The notes: generated from the letters alone by a model not told the origin. Positions 32,876-45,125 are shown, counted from the stretch's first letter. The stretch: 64,000 nucleotides of DNA from Silurus meridionalis (GCF_014805685.1 NC_060891.1:4456001-4520000); one strand, 5' to 3'. Numbers and translations are program-made.

Positions 32876-33945
32876 TGAAACTTTTTGTTTTACTTTTTAA
32901 TGTTTTTGTAACAAATAAAATAATATTTGATTTGATATGAGTCGAGTGTGTCCCAATACTTTTGGCCTATGCAGTTTAATGTTAACGACTGCACATTATA
33001 AGATGCGTCAACTCATAATCAAATATTCTTACATACAACTAAATATCTTGTTTTATTATTTAGACATAAGTGCTTACTGTAGATTTCCCGTAGCCGGAGG
33101 AGGGGTTCGGTTCGAGTTTATCGGCAGAAGGACGGTGTGAGTGCAGATTTTCAGCCGAGCGGGAGCCATGTTTTGCATGTAGTTCAGTTTATTTTATTTT
33201 ATTTCTTGGTAAATGGCTAAAATAACAAAGCCTCTTCAACCACAAGCCCTTTTATAGCCACAGGTGCACAACCAATTACCTGTTAATTGTGGCCAATCGA
33301 AATCTTCTAAACTGTTTAAAGAGACAATCAACTTGGTAAATATTTGGCCCACTGTGAATTAAATGTTTAATAAATCCGTCTTTAAGTGAATGCTTTTAAA
33401 ATGACACTTTATGGACACTTGCTATGCCCAAAATAATCGCACACTGGCATGAAATGTGTTGAGTTAGATATCTTTAGTGTGCGTAAATGAGCATTAACTA
33501 ATTTTACATTGAGTTGGAAATGCACTGACCCGTAGATAAATGATTTATTAAAGGAGTGAGGCGAACATGACATGACTGTCTGAATCTTAATGAATCACAA
33601 TGACTTAGTCTGTGATATGTGGATCAGTGGAGAGAGCTAGAGCATTATATCTGACTAAAGAAGTGATCGTTTGGTTGCAAAACTGGTGATCTGACTAGAG
33701 GAGAAGCCTGTGGCTAGCCTGAGGGCTGTGAACGCCAGGAGGATATCTTCACTGTAAACACGTAAATAAAAGATAGGATGGGTTTCAAAACATCTGCTGC
33801 TTAAAAAAGTAGACAAATCTGTGTTTATACATGCTGTAAATGCATTTGATACATAAACGATGAAGAACATGATATATATATGGGATCGTTAACATCAGTA
33901 ACAATTACATGGTTTTGGTTTTGGAAAAGACGGAATGGCCTACCA
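32876..33945. other. Non-coding DNA with a Tc1-A end
   Basis: GTGTCCCAATACTTTTGGCC then TATGCAG at 32948-32974 is a lone Tc1-A-type terminus. The rest shows no gene. Confidence 0.4.
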
Positions 33946-34082
33946 TGCAGGTTGCTATCCCACCTCATGGCCAGTATTCCCAGGACTGGCTCCTGATCCA
34001 TCACAGGGCACCAGGATACACACACACACAGCTCATCCACCTATTTGCATGTTCCTGGTGGTTTTTCGGAGGTAGAAACACA
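33946..34082 (+). repeat. Dispersed teleost repeat fragment
   Basis: GCTATCCCACCTCATGGCCA then GTATTCCCAGGACTGGCTCC, followed by CATCACAGGGCACCA, ACACACACACA and TTTGCATGTTCCTGGTGG, recalls a repeat common in fish genomes, in which 'list of the group' words precede a CACACA stretch. I cannot assign the class. Confidence 0.45.
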
Positions 34083-34980
34083 AAACAAACAAATGTCATT
34101 AGTGTCAAGGAGACATTATTCTTTAAAACATGGGTCTAACAGAGACATTTCCACACAAAATGCGATTAGCGATTAGCGCTAGCAACTCCTTCTGGTACTA
34201 GTATTTTAAAGATGCTATTAAAAATCTTTCATGTGATAATACAGACGTAATAATCCGTGTAATGTTAACAAATTGTAGATCCATGTGCAGAAGTTTTAAT
34301 ATGAATAGTTTCAGAATTATACAATCACAGTTGTAATAGTGGTAGTACTAACAGTCAATGCTAATATCAAACACCCTAACACAAATCCAGATTGAAAGTG
34401 TTATGTGTTGAATCAAAATAAATCCACACAGAAATGATAATTTATCTCTCTCATGCTCCCGCCAGGCAACATCATCATTAATTAATCATTATGAACCATT
34501 AAACCTTGTTCTGATTCTGTCCACAAAATTAAATGAAGGACTTCATTAACTCAGTAAAATATACTACAGTGTTATTAAATCACAGGGAAGATAGATTAAA
34601 GATCTGAAACTTCCAAAACTCCAATATCTTTGGGGGACGTTGTAGCTCAGTGGTTAAGGCTGTCAGAAATAACAGGCATAACAGGGGTCAGGATTAGGAT
34701 CAGGATCAGGAACAGAATCCAGAGCAAGCAGGGTGTCAAGAATTATACCAGGGACTATAGGAAGCTGGTGAGATCATCTGGCCCAGAGCTAAAGTCTTGG
34801 TTGTTCTTAAATGTCCTTAAATAGAAAAATGGCAAGATGGCCGCCGCGACGTGCCGTGGAACCGGAAGTGCACGGCGCGAAACCGGAAGATCGTAAAGGT
34901 AAATGTAAAGATTAGAGAATTGTACACATCGATGCATCTGCTCTTGCTTTGAGTAGAAAGAAATTTTCAACCGTCGCATG
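34083..34980. other. Non-coding DNA with a tRNA-like SINE head
   Basis: 34636-34660 reads GTTGTAGCTCAGTGGTTAAG, a polymerase III A-box form, but no B box follows. GTAAAGGTAAATGTAAAG near 34894 is a SINE-like tail. The middle is unrelated, so this is at best a chimeric SINE remnant. Confidence 0.4.
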
Positions 34981-35580
34981 TAGGGGTGTAACGGTACAGT
35001 TAAAAATGCCCGCTCGGTTAAATAATATAGAAAATAATATTTAATACAAAAATAATATGTATACAAATAGAACAAATCTAATTCATGCAATACACTTTTT
35101 TGTTACACTGATTAAATTGCGTCAATCGATTTGTCCCATTTGTGTAATACGAAAGTGTATATAAGTGTGTGTGTGTGTTCTATATTTAATATTACATTTT
35201 CTAAGGATATATTCTTCTGAACTGTTTTACTCATTTCAGCATACTTTAACAACTGAACAAATGCCTTTCATCGTTCATTCATTCACTCCCTCGATATGCG
35301 GATTGTCAGGAATCCATATTGGTAGCGTTAGCGATGGACGGAAGTGGCGTGATTTGTGAATACGCAAAAAAAATCGTGTAGCGACAGTGACACAGCGCCT
35401 ACAATAGTTTCTTTTTTATACCCCCTGGTATTATTTTGTCTATTCTCAAGTTTAATAATAATATTAAAACTTAAAGTTCATGGCGGAGACATAATACGCT
35501 CCTAAGGGAATTCAGATGATATATTCTGTATCATAAAATGTATCGCATTAGCGAGAGCCCTGTACTGGAAAAGTTAGTTT
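34981..35580 (+). mobile_element. hAT family B, copy 1
   Basis: It starts TAGGGGTGTAACGGTACAG. Interior words match copies at 49679 and 60592: TGCAATACACT, ATTTAATATTACATTTT, TCACTCCCTCGATATGCGGA, TAGCGTTAGCGATGGA, GTGACACAGC, TACCCCCTGG and GGCGGAGAC. The right terminus is not identifiable, so the copy may be 3' truncated. No transposase frame is present. Confidence 0.7.
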
Positions 35581-35639
35581 AAAAGCATTTTAAATAAAAA
35601 AAAAAAAAACGTAAATGTACAAGCTATTTTCTACTACCT

Positions 35640-36100
35640 ACAGCCCTACACCATTTCCCTACGACTCAAGTGCATTCCTGTGTGGCCCGCTCATCTCCTT
35701 ATCATCAAAACACAAGCGCATACGCGGACATACAAACAGTCGGGCGCACACATACACAACATTGTTTAGGTACACTTCTCAATGAAGTGTGTGCGTATTC
35801 GCAATCGTGTGCAAACACTTTTCCTGGAAAATTTGGCAGCAACCAACATGCAGCTGGTTGTGAAATTTGCATATGTGCTAAACTGAACTTGAATAGTAAA
35901 TACTGAGGCGATGCGATAAAGGAAAAAGACTGAGCGAACACAAGGCCCATAAATTAAAGGTCCAATCGCCTCCATCAATTTGCCTGACACAAATGACAAT
36001 TTCAGCGTTTGGCCAGGCCTCGTTCTTTTCTTGCTAATGCTCCCAGCTGGGTGTAAAAAAAGTTCAAAAACGGCAGCGAGTATCCTCTACGGTCTTCCCG
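35640..36100. promoter_or_regulatory. Candidate conserved noncoding element
   Basis: A non-repetitive block with balanced composition (GACAAATGACAATTTCAGCG, CGATGCGATAAAGGAAAAAG, GGTCCAATCGCCTCCATCAA). Overlapping frames on both strands of similar length are chance frames. Role is inferred from texture. Confidence 0.35.
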
Positions 36101-36989
36101 AGAAGAAAGCAAAAAAAAGGGGTAGGACTGCGTCATGTGTCAAGTGCTTCATTGAGCTTCATATTAATTGCACATGCAGTGAAATAGAATTGAATTACAT
36201 CTAAAAAGCAGGATCCCTTTAACAATCCCTTTAACTATTCCCTAAAGTTGCAGTACAATAAATAAAAAAGAGCTTCATATTCAGCCACATATGTCTTCAT
36301 ATGCCCTGATTTTACACTGCACATAGCACACACACCATATGCAGTCAACCAGAATGGAGTCACTGCTGGAACCCAGGCCCATTTACAAGATGAAAGAATT
36401 TATCATGTCATGCAAATAATCTCTCTCTCACACACACACACACACAAATGTGGGACAATAAAACTCAAAATCAGAGACCATGTGACGATGTCTTCTGAAC
36501 CAACATAAGCAACACAATAGTGCCTCATATTGCCAAATCAAATTATTGGGATTTAAGTGGATTTTTGTTGATTTTGGGATGCCAAATTAAACACAACACA
36601 AAACGTCTGCACTTCAGTGTACTATTAATCCCTGTTAAACAACCCCAAAGCAATATTAAACATGAGGAAACCTTTGTACATGAGAACCCTGGGAAAATCT
36701 CTTTTGACAGGTTCTAGTGTAATGAAATAATCAACATGATTCACTCCACCTGTCAATGGGTTTAACTATAATGCTGGTCTCTGTATTAGTAAATTAGTAT
36801 AAAATCCGTAATGACAATTGCAATGGTTTTCCTCAAGTCTCTGAAACTACTAGAAGGTCCTGCAGCATTCTGGGTTTATCATCCAAACCTGTCTGATATA
36901 TGTCAAATGAGTTCTCCTCAATTGGGGATGGAACTACTTCAAAACTATTTTGTAAAATAGCTACAGGTGTCGCGTAGGTTCAGGAGATT
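36101..36989. other. Non-coding DNA
   Basis: A short CA run at 36428-36447 and a Tc1-like end fragment CACTCCACCTGTCAATGGGT near 36741 are the only recognisable parts. Confidence 0.4.
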
Positions 36990-37254
36990 CTTCCATCATT
37001 TATTCCTCTCAAAATGTTCTGCTTGCTGCTCAACTGTATGCTTGTGCTAAGTGTGCTAAGTAGATAGCACGCGCTCTACCCAGATTGGTGGCTCGCTACC
37101 CTGATTGACCGTTTTGTTATCCGCTCATAAATAAAAAAGAATGTAATTTAGTAAAGTGAAAGTCTCCCCAAATTTCAGTAAAGTACAGATACGTGAAAAA
37201 GCTACTTAAGTACAGTAACGAATTACATTTACTTCGTTACTGTTCACCGCTGGT
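36990..37254 (-). mobile_element. hAT derivative, relative of 5656-6080
   Basis: 37140-37250 reads GTAAAGTGAAAGTCTCCCCA, then CTACTTAAGTACAGTAACGA, TTACATTTACTTCGTTACTG and TTCACCGCTG. This is the reverse of the left part of 5656-6080. 37060-37110 also mirrors its interior (GATTGGTGGCTCG, CCCTGATTG). Confidence 0.7.
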
Positions 37255-37417
37255 CTTGAGCAACATTGTTATTTAAACTTGACCCAGGGTGGCCATCAGT
37301 ATTGTGAGATCCCACACAATATGACCACCATTGTACTGGGATTTCCACCGGTGCACAGTGAGACTGACTAGATGGCAAGAGCGCTCCTACAAAATAAGGA
37401 TGAACTAGAATATCTTT

Positions 37418-37545
37418 GTAGCGCTGTAACGATTCCTCCAGTAATTTGAGTCATTACAAAAATTGATCGAGGCAAATTAATTTCGTTTAGTCAAATTAAC
37501 TAAACACGGAGCACTGTGTTTCCCACGGACCACTATTACTGATGC
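37418..37545 (-). mobile_element. hAT family C terminal fragment
   Basis: GCTGTAACGATTCCTCCAGT, then GTTTAGTCAAATTAACTAAA, CGGAGCACTGTGTTTCCCAC and GGACCA are the reverse of 61735-61815 inside the full copy at 61307. Confidence 0.75.
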
Positions 37546-38335
37546 ACCACCAGCAACACTCTGGAGCGCTCTGGACAGGGATCACAGAAGATGTTGCAGA
37601 ATACAGAAGATGATGCAGATTTGGCATAAAGTTTGGGATAATTTCAAACTAAAATGTAAAGAAAACACAGTACAGTGTGTTTACCATTTTTTAAATGATT
37701 TAAAATTGATTTTTATATTTTTATTTATATACAGTGCATTCAAAAGGTCCCTCTAGAGTAGTGGTGTATTTTTGCCATTAAATTTCATTTTCATTATTAT
37801 TTGTAATTACCACAATATATAACCTTAATCAGGAATAAAGCAATAAAAAAATGTCAAATAATTTCTGGGTACTTAATTTAAGTGCTTTTTTGTGTGCTTG
37901 TGCATGAGTGTTTAGATTAGAGTGTGTATTCTTTGGCGTTAGCGATTGCCCGAGTTCCAGTTTCTTGCCAAGTCAATCAATAAGCCAAACAGGCAGAAAA
38001 TAAGTAGTTAGAGCATGGGAGGTGAAAGTCAAACACAGATATGATATCTACCCAACACAGAGAATACTTCTGGGCTAATATTTTGTAAACCAAATGTTCA
38101 ATAAAAAAAAAGAAATGATGAAAAAAAAAAAAAAAAATTGTTTTCAAGACAGGAAATCAAAAGTCTGTCAGGTCTTTATGCTTCCAACAATATAACTTTT
38201 AAGAACTATTTGTTTAAATGCTTTGTCTGATCTGTCACCACTGTAATGGATTGTTCTCAAGTCTAAAACTGTACTAGAAGGTACTAGAAGATGTTCTAAT
38301 GGTATGCTCCCAAATGGTCCTCAGGGCTGACAACA
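37546..38335. other. AT-rich non-coding DNA
   Basis: A-runs at 38102-38140. No gene or named repeat. Confidence 0.4.
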
Positions 38336-38775
38336 GCAGTGGGCAGGGTTGGCCCACCCACATTTAAGTCTTGCCCACCCAATCAGCTTACCTAAAGCCC
38401 TGCCCCAGAAGCACAGAATTATTTTTTACTTTTTTACACCACTTTCAGTGTGACTTTTATTATACTTTATTCAACTGACATTACAACGTGACGTGTGATG
38501 TATGTTTTTTAAGCCTATGAGCAAACCTGGTGCTGCTGCCAGCACATCAGAGGGTACGGCTTACTTCAGTTTACCCTCCACTAGCCCTGCTCCTTCTCAT
38601 TCCTCAACAAGTTCCCCAAAGCAGCCCCATCTCTTCGCTGTTTCAGCCCCAGTTCAGGCAGTTAGCGATTTTAATAAAGACGTGCCATCACAATCAATAT
38701 TAGATAATTACTCAAAGCGTGCCCAAGCCCAACGTTTCAGGTTGCTGTTGGTTATAAAGTAATAAAGTGAGGTGG
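38336..38775 (+). pseudogene. hAT element with possible ZMYM1-like transposase start
   Basis: CAGTGGGCAGGGTTGGCCCA begins the block and has the CAGTG start of hAT ends. A Ser/Pro-rich frame (38502-38762, MSKPGAAASTSEGTAYFSLP, then QPHLFAVSAPVQAVSDF) resembles the disordered N-terminus that precedes the zinc finger of ZMYM1/hAT-like transposases. Nothing of the zinc finger or catalytic core follows. Assignment is tentative; a host exon is less likely because no splice context or continuation is seen. Confidence 0.4.
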
Positions 38776-38814
38776 AAAAAATGGCAAAAGAAAGTGGTTA
38801 TATAATGTTCTCAT

Positions 38815-39006
38815 ACGGCCTTTGGTAGTAATAAAACTTTCTTTCAGCTTCTCCCATTAGGGGTCGCCATGTTTGATTTGGCATGTTTTTACGCTGGATG
38901 CCCTTCCTAACGCAACCCTCCCTATTTATCCGGGCTTGGGCCCGGCACTGAAAGTGGCTGGGGTTGGTTTCCTGACCAGGGATTGAAACGGCCTTTGGTA
39001 GTCATA
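38815..39006 (-). mobile_element. 5'-truncated tRNA-Glu SINE with target duplication
   Basis: The minus-strand tail is intact (AGAAGCTGAAAGAAAG near 38837), but the copy ends inside the B box (TTCAATCCCTGGTCAGG near 38987), so the tRNA head is missing. About 15 bases next to the tail are also missing compared with 30225. ACGGCCTTTGGTAGTAATA (38815-38833) and ACGGCCTTTGGTAGTCATA (38988-39006) are an 18/19 target duplication. The truncation therefore happened at insertion. Confidence 0.92.
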
Positions 39007-39184
39007 CCAGTAATAAATTCAGAAAAATGGAAATTAATTAAAAATAGGAAAAGTTCTATAGCTTTTTATAGAATGTTCTAATTTTGTACTTGTTTGAACG
39101 TAAGTTTTGTCATTGTAAATAGAATCATTTGTATTCAATTGTCTAATTGTATAGAATGTCTTTGCATGAAATTTTCTTTTCACA
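39007..39184. other. Spacer
   Basis: Nothing recognised. Confidence 0.4.
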
Positions 39185-39495
39185 TGAACTAGGAGACTCA
39201 AACATGTTCCAGCACAACAATGCCCCTGTGCACAAAGCCAGCTCCATTAGGATGTTCTTTTCATGGGTTGGAGTGGAAGATCTGATTTAAAGCTCTAACC
39301 TCAACCCTACTGAACACTTTTGGGATGAACTGAAACAGTGACTGCACCCCAGGCCTCCTCACCTCTCTTACATCAGTACCTCTACTACCTCTACATCAGA
39401 CTACTAAAGCCCTTGCGTATGTATGAGCACAAATCTCCACAAGTACACTCCAAAATCTAGTGGAACCATAGCAAACTTATGGCAATATAGTGTAT
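39185..39495 (+). mobile_element. Tc1-A family element
   Basis: ACTCAAACATGTTCCAGCAC, CCTGTGCACAAAGCCAGCTC, GGGTTGGAGTGGAAGATCTG, TTTTGGGATGAACTGAA, GACTGCACCCCAGGCCTCCT and CAAATCTCCACAAGTACACT are present in order. The end is ATGGCAATATAGTGTATCTG. The left terminal repeat is missing. Confidence 0.85.
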
Positions 39496-40284
39496 CTGCA
39501 GTATATTCACATCGAAATCTGCAGTAATTCTGTGGGATCTGATAAAAGCTTTAAATCCAGTCCAATGTAAAAATAATCTAATAACAACTTAAAAAACACA
39601 TTTAAATATTGAAAATACCAATAAAATAATAATACTTTTTGTAAAAATGCTTGGTGAAGACACCAAAAAATACTGAAACTGTATTACTGTATTAGTCGGG
39701 TAATGAATAGAACATCATTTGTGAGTGATGCTTTTGATGCACTAATATTTAGAATATATAAATTATTTTTCCTGTTTAAAAGTGTGTGACACGGATAACG
39801 TTTTCATAAATAATAATGTTTTAGATGCTCATTTAGTTATCACTGTAACGTCTGTGATAATTAACAGTCACACACAGTCAATGAGCCCTTGATTAATACT
39901 TTTGCTGATTATACTGTAGTTGACCTTTGTATGAAATATTAATAATAAAAAAAAAGAACCCTGACAATTTGCATTGGATTAATCTCTCATAACCAAATAA
40001 AAAAATTGCTTTATTACTAAGCTGGTAAATATGTCCTAATCATCCCAGAGAAAAACCCTACAACACAGGTGGTACTGAGGTACTTGGCCCACAGCATGTC
40101 ACATCTCTAGCATATGGATGTTCACTGATCCGAAGGGCTAGGCCAGGTGTACATCTGCTCCTTAATTATTTTGTGGAAAAGATTGCAACGCCTTTATAAT
40201 GGTCAAGCTAAGCAACCTTTTGTTAGAGGTATAGTTCTAGAAAACTGCTGCCAGGAATTTTGATTCCGACAAACGTGTAGGATG
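39496..40284. other. AT-rich non-coding DNA
   Basis: Nothing recognised. Confidence 0.4.
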
Positions 40285-40380
40285 ATTTCGGATGCTCTAG
40301 TATTAATGGAACTACTGTACAAGGCCCAAAAGGTTTCCAGCATGACAATGTTCCTTTGCACAAAGTGAAGGCTTCATCGA
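40285..40380 (+). mobile_element. Tc1-A family fragment
   Basis: GCCCAAAAGGTTTCCAGCAT then GACAATGTTCCTTTGCACAA and AGTGAAGGCTTCATCGAGAA match the central landmark block. The rest is absent. Confidence 0.7.
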
Positions 40381-41205
40381 GAACAGAGTGAGTTATTGTG
40401 TTGTTCTGTCTACACGTTTTACATTGTATAAGCCTGAAAAAACTTTGGTTTGTTATAGTTTGCGAATGATCGAAAGGTGCAGGCTTTTTGTTAATACATA
40501 AAAAAAAATTAAAACTATAAAAGGATTAGATCTTTTGACAATCAACCATTCAACATATTTACATTCAGGACTTTACATCACAATTATTTAGGACATCAAG
40601 TACACCTTTTTGCACATTTAGCTTTTTTGATAGCTGGGGTAAAAATGCTAATTTAAGAGTTGTTAGCTACAGTTTGTTATACATTGGTAAATTGGAATGG
40701 TTTATATCCCCAAAGCATTCTCACATGATTACTCAATTATTGTTGACAGTGGGGCGGCAGGATGCTGATGTCCCATGACGCCCTCATGCCTGTCTTACCT
40801 TCTGGCTCTTTCCTTTAGTTATTCTGTCCGACCTAAACCTGCTGTAGCTTATGCTTGTAATCTCGTCGACCCTTTACAACAGTGTATTATAAAAACTTTA
40901 TTAGTAATCTATTCACTTTGTTATATAATGATGTGCCAGTCAACAATAAATTCATTATGTTTGAACCCATTTCAAATTTTTGGTCACCAAATTGCTAATA
41001 ATGACTGTAAATGTTTACTAAATTGTGAAATCATGAAACAAAATGCAGTTATAGCTAAGGAACATGCATCTTTAAGTCATTGTTTAAGTTATGATTTTAT
41101 ACCTTTTAAACCCTACTGGCCTGTGAGTCTTTGATTGTGTTGCATGATCTCAGTACATTGTTTTATCCTTTCAATTTTTGAGTGATCAGGTATTGAGATT
41201 GTCAG

Positions 41206-41208
<3 letters not shown>
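40381..41208. other. Non-coding DNA
   Basis: A 119-codon open frame (40775-41134) has no recognisable domain and ends before the AT array. I do not support it as a gene. Confidence 0.35.

Positions 41209-41270
<62 letters not shown>
41209..41270. repeat. (AT)n microsatellite
   Basis: About 30 AT units. Confidence 0.98.
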
Positions 41271-41272
<2 letters not shown>

Positions 41273-41284
41273 CATCCAGATACA

Positions 41285-41350
41285 AAGTCTAGTGTTTCTC
41301 AGGGCTTTCTTTTAGGCCCGCTTCCTTTTTTTCTGGCTATATAATTTTTT
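41285..41350 (+). pseudogene. Short LINE reverse-transcriptase remnant
   Basis: GTGTTTCTCAGGGCTTTC then TTTTAGGCCCGCTTCC is the nucleotide form of the GVPQGSVLGPL block of L2-type LINEs, with decay. Only about 60 bases are recognisable. Confidence 0.5.
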
Positions 41351-41780
41351 TTATAATTACAATAGAAGAGCATTTTCTGTAATCACAAGTTCAAACTCCA
41401 AAAATGCCACAGCCATCCTTGGTCGAGGAGTTTTTGGAAAGATAGCATTACTCTCACCCCGGTTAAATATGAATTCAAACAGAATGCAATGATAGAAAAT
41501 TCACAGGCTGGCCGAATGAGTTGAGCTGGGAAGGTTGGTTTTGAGAAGTCCAGAGAATATGAATGTTTTGAAGGGAACTCTATGGGTCAATAAATGTTTT
41601 GGAAACATTATAATGAGGTGATTTTTATGATGAATGAGACATTTTATTACAGATGCCACCCTCACCATAAGAATACATTTGCTGATTTTATAAAGCATTT
41701 GGGTCAGTTTCTAAATTAAAAAAAAAATAAATAAATAATGTTTACAAGTGTGTGGGGTATGGAAACCACGGTATATCAAA
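41351..41780. other. Non-coding DNA
   Basis: Nothing recognised. Confidence 0.35.
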
Positions 41781-42078
41781 AAGTAGTAGGGAGCATAGGT
41801 TAGCCCAATGATGGTTTTATTTTAACTTAGATTTTACACCTTATATCACATTCTGTCAGCCATTTTGCTTATGGCAGTAACAGTCATCAGTACAGAAAAT
41901 CGCTAAGACCTGCATAGATATACATATTAAAGTAGTAGGGAGCATAGGTTAGCCCAATGATGGTTTTATTTTAACTTAGATTTTACACCTTATATCACAT
42001 TCTGTCAGCCATTTTGCTTATGGCAGTAACAGTCATCAGTACAGAAAATCGCTAAGACCTGCATAGATATACATATTG
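41781..42078. repeat. 149-bp tandem duplication, two near-identical copies
   Basis: Copy 1 is 41781-41929 and copy 2 is 41930-42078. Reading base by base I find only the final base different (A versus G). The unit begins AAGTAGTAGGGAGCATAGG and ends CATAGATATACATATT. No coding frame or known motif is inside. The identity implies a very recent duplication or an assembly artefact. Confidence 0.97.
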
Positions 42079-42136
42079 TTCTTTACAAAACTGGTTTGCA
42101 TCGATTATTCTTTAGGTAAGCTGAACCTGTATTCAT

Positions 42137-42984
42137 CCCCAATTCCAAAAAAGTTTGGACTCCAAACTAACCAAAAAACCAAAAAAACATATCAAATGTT
42201 TAAAGTGAGAATATATTTATTTTAAGGAAAAAATAAGTTGGGATAAAAGTTGAATGATCCCTCTCCTCTTTAGTCTAGAGTCCGGATGTGGTTTCCATGG
42301 TTTCCCAAAAAAGATTTACATTTTGTTTCGTCTAACTACAGAACAGTTTTCTACTTTGCATCAGTACATTTCTAAATAAGCTTTGGCCCAGAGAGGAAGG
42401 CGGCGGTGTTTTTGGATCATGTTCACGCATGCCTTTGCATGATAGAGATTTAACCAGCGTTTTGTGGATTACATGGCAAACTTTGTTCACAGATAATGAT
42501 TTCTGGAGGTGTAAATGAGCCAATGCAGCGATTTCTTTACAGAATCATGAGCGTTTTAATTGCAGTGCAGCCTAAGGGGTTAGATTTCTCCAGATACTTT
42601 AAAACTTATGATATTATGTACTGTAAATGATGAGGTGTTCTGTTTTGAGATTTTATGTTGAGAAACATTATTCTGAAATTGTTTCACAGTTTGTCTTTTA
42701 CAGATTGGTTACTTCTGAGAGACTCTGCCTCTCTAAGATCAGTCATCATACTTGTCAATTAACCTCAGTTGCAAAATGTCCAACTGTTTTATTTAAATAA
42801 CACTTACTTTTTCCAGACGTTTGTTGCACCTTCCCCAACTTTTTTGAGATATTTCCTCAGTTTAAACATTTAATATTTTCAATGTTCTACTGAAAGTAAA
42901 ATATAAATTCATGAGATTTGCAAGTCATTGCATCCTGTGATTTTAGTTACATTTTACCCAGCATCCCAACTTTTTTTGGAGTTA
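42137..42984. mobile_element. Unclassified DNA transposon with AATTCCAAAAAAGTTTGG ends
   Basis: The left end CCCCAATTCCAAAAAAGTTT is mirrored by the right end AACTTTTTTTGGAGTTA. Just inside both ends are ordered words (ATCAAATGTTTAAAGTGAGA on the left; TTTCCTCAGTTTAAACATTT on the right). These are also inverted copies of each other. About 850 bp. A minus frame 42523-42332 shows no known domain. Target duplication unresolved, so superfamily unknown. Confidence 0.7.
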
Positions 42985-44729
42985 TATTTAACTTTCTTTA
43001 GAACTGCTGCTGCGTACAATTTTCCATGCTCATCCCATGGCCCTGTTTTTCATTGCATGATGAAATATCATTGTATCAAACAAACCACATCCTTTCAGTG
43101 CATTTATTACTGCTTGGCTTTTCTCTGTATGAATGCGCAATACAATTATCAACATCTTACACTCTGGTGTAACCCACAAAAGGATGGGCTTCCTTTGGAC
43201 ACTGATTTCTTTCAAGGCTTCTTCCTCATGTGATTTTGGGGAATTTTTCTTGGCAGCATTTACCTTTGGCTCGTTAGCGACCTACATCCGCACTTCTATA
43301 AAGTTTTTTTTTTTCTGACAATTGTCTATTGTCTATTGAAATTCATTAACTCGAAATAACCTTGCCATTAGTTTTTTTTTTGAAGACTGAGAACACTGTC
43401 TTGTCCTTATTCTCGCCTGGATTCTTCATTCAAGACGTTTGCTAGCAAGCGTAAATCTGGAGTTTCATGAACCTTGGGTCTTGTCTCAATACTTACTATA
43501 ATAATGATTAAATAAGTAGCTCAGTGAGTTACTTTAACACTGTTGCGTTATATGGATAGACAATGTGGAGATCATTATGGGTGCTTGGAAAACGCTATGT
43601 TTCTCTTACAATCAAAAAAACTGCTGATTATTATTTAAAAAATGGAAGACAACTTGATCTCAAACCTTTCTATACAGAGGCACCAGATTTTACGATGTGC
43701 ACAGACAGGATGGTCAGCATGTGTGCATGCATGTGTGTGTGGCCCACACAGGAGGTGTTCTGGGCTTCAGGTTATTTTACAGGATGACAGCTGGTGAGGA
43801 ACTCTGCCCTCCCTCTCTCTGACGAGGAAACCGAAGCCATGCAAAAGGTGAAAAAGTCTCAGTTTCCTCTGCTCGCTTCTTCTTCCTTCACTTTAGGTTT
43901 ACTGTGGAAAAATGTGATTCAATATTGCACTATTTTTTTCTCTCTTTTTTTATATATTCGCTGTCACACAACAGGCTCTTAGATTTAAAGCTGAAGCTAC
44001 AAGAACAGTACGCAAGTGCTTATTATACCAATGACCTAAGCAATTAAATTGGGGTTTTTAATTGTTTAACGTCGCCCACACATGACAAAAGATTCGTCTT
44101 CTACCTAATTATTATTCAATGTCCAAGCGTTTCAGTTTGTTCTATATTAATCCGGCACCACTCTAACATCCCGTTTTTGAAACTTCCCAACAGCAGGTTG
44201 AAGCAAATCACACGCTTACTTTTACACTCTAATTGTTGCCAGCAGAAGATCCCCGTTCCACTCTCTGATTTGCATCTGTCTAAGTGTTGACATGAGCATC
44301 CTTTGCTTCTCCAAACGGCTAAGACAAGCCAAAGACCTATAAAAAGAACCCAACCTGACTTTGTTGTGAAATCTATGTACCAACACTTCTTTAATATTCG
44401 CATGTAGAAGCAGGAGACCAAATATTAGAGTTCCTACACATTTCATTTTAAAATTCCATATTTTTCCAAGCTCAACAGATTTTTAAGACCATATTTAACA
44501 TCTGAATGAATGATTTTAAATGATGTGTTACGTTACAATCTCTAATGTTAGTCAGAATCTGAATCTCTCATGTTTTCCATATGTTTAGTCGCAAGGTCGG
44601 GGGGCTGTACTGTCATGGCGACTGCTGCCTCACAACGTAACAACCAATCACAGCAGTGCAAATACTGTCTAAGGATCCTGTCTAGCTTTTGACAGCGCTT
44701 AGAGTTTGCTCCTAAATGAGGTCCACACT
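42985..44729. other. Single-copy non-coding DNA
   Basis: Short frames on both strands near 43000 and 44200-44450 lack domains. Nothing else recognised. Confidence 0.35.
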
Positions 44730-45125
44730 TACATGTTTTTGTTTTAAAATGCAAATTTTCCTCTCCGTTTTTGGCCTCCCGTCCACACTGAGGCGCCTTT
44801 CTTAGTCAACGAGTGCGTAACTTTTAAGAAATCACTCCAAAGTGAAAACATTTGAAATGCCGATTTCACGTCAAAGCGTGTACTGTTAAAAACAGAGGCT
44901 TTGGAAAATTATAACGCATTTTTACTCACTGACGTGACGTTTCAAAGAGCCGGATAGTAATTGAACGTCGGGCGGAAATGACGCGGGTCGAAAAATGTTT
45001 TGCTCGTGCAAAATACAGGGTCGTAAGCGTTTTCCAAGGTTTTGGCGTGTGGATGAGCATCTTTTGAAAAACGATTGAAAACAAAAGCGTGGACAGGGAG
45101 CGTTTTTAGAAGAAAACGGCATTTT
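44730..45125. mobile_element. Probable non-autonomous DNA transposon (GTCCACAC ends)
   Basis: The left side has GGTCCACACTTACATGTTTT and CCCGTCCACACTGAGGCGCC. The right side has GGCGTGTGGATGAGCATCTT and GTGGACAGGGAGCGTTTTTA. These are inverted words. The CpG content is higher than around it. Exact ends and target site are not resolved. Confidence 0.5.

Noticed and set aside
40775..41134. 119-codon plus-strand frame
   Set aside because: No motif, AT-rich composition and no sign of splice sites or conservation.
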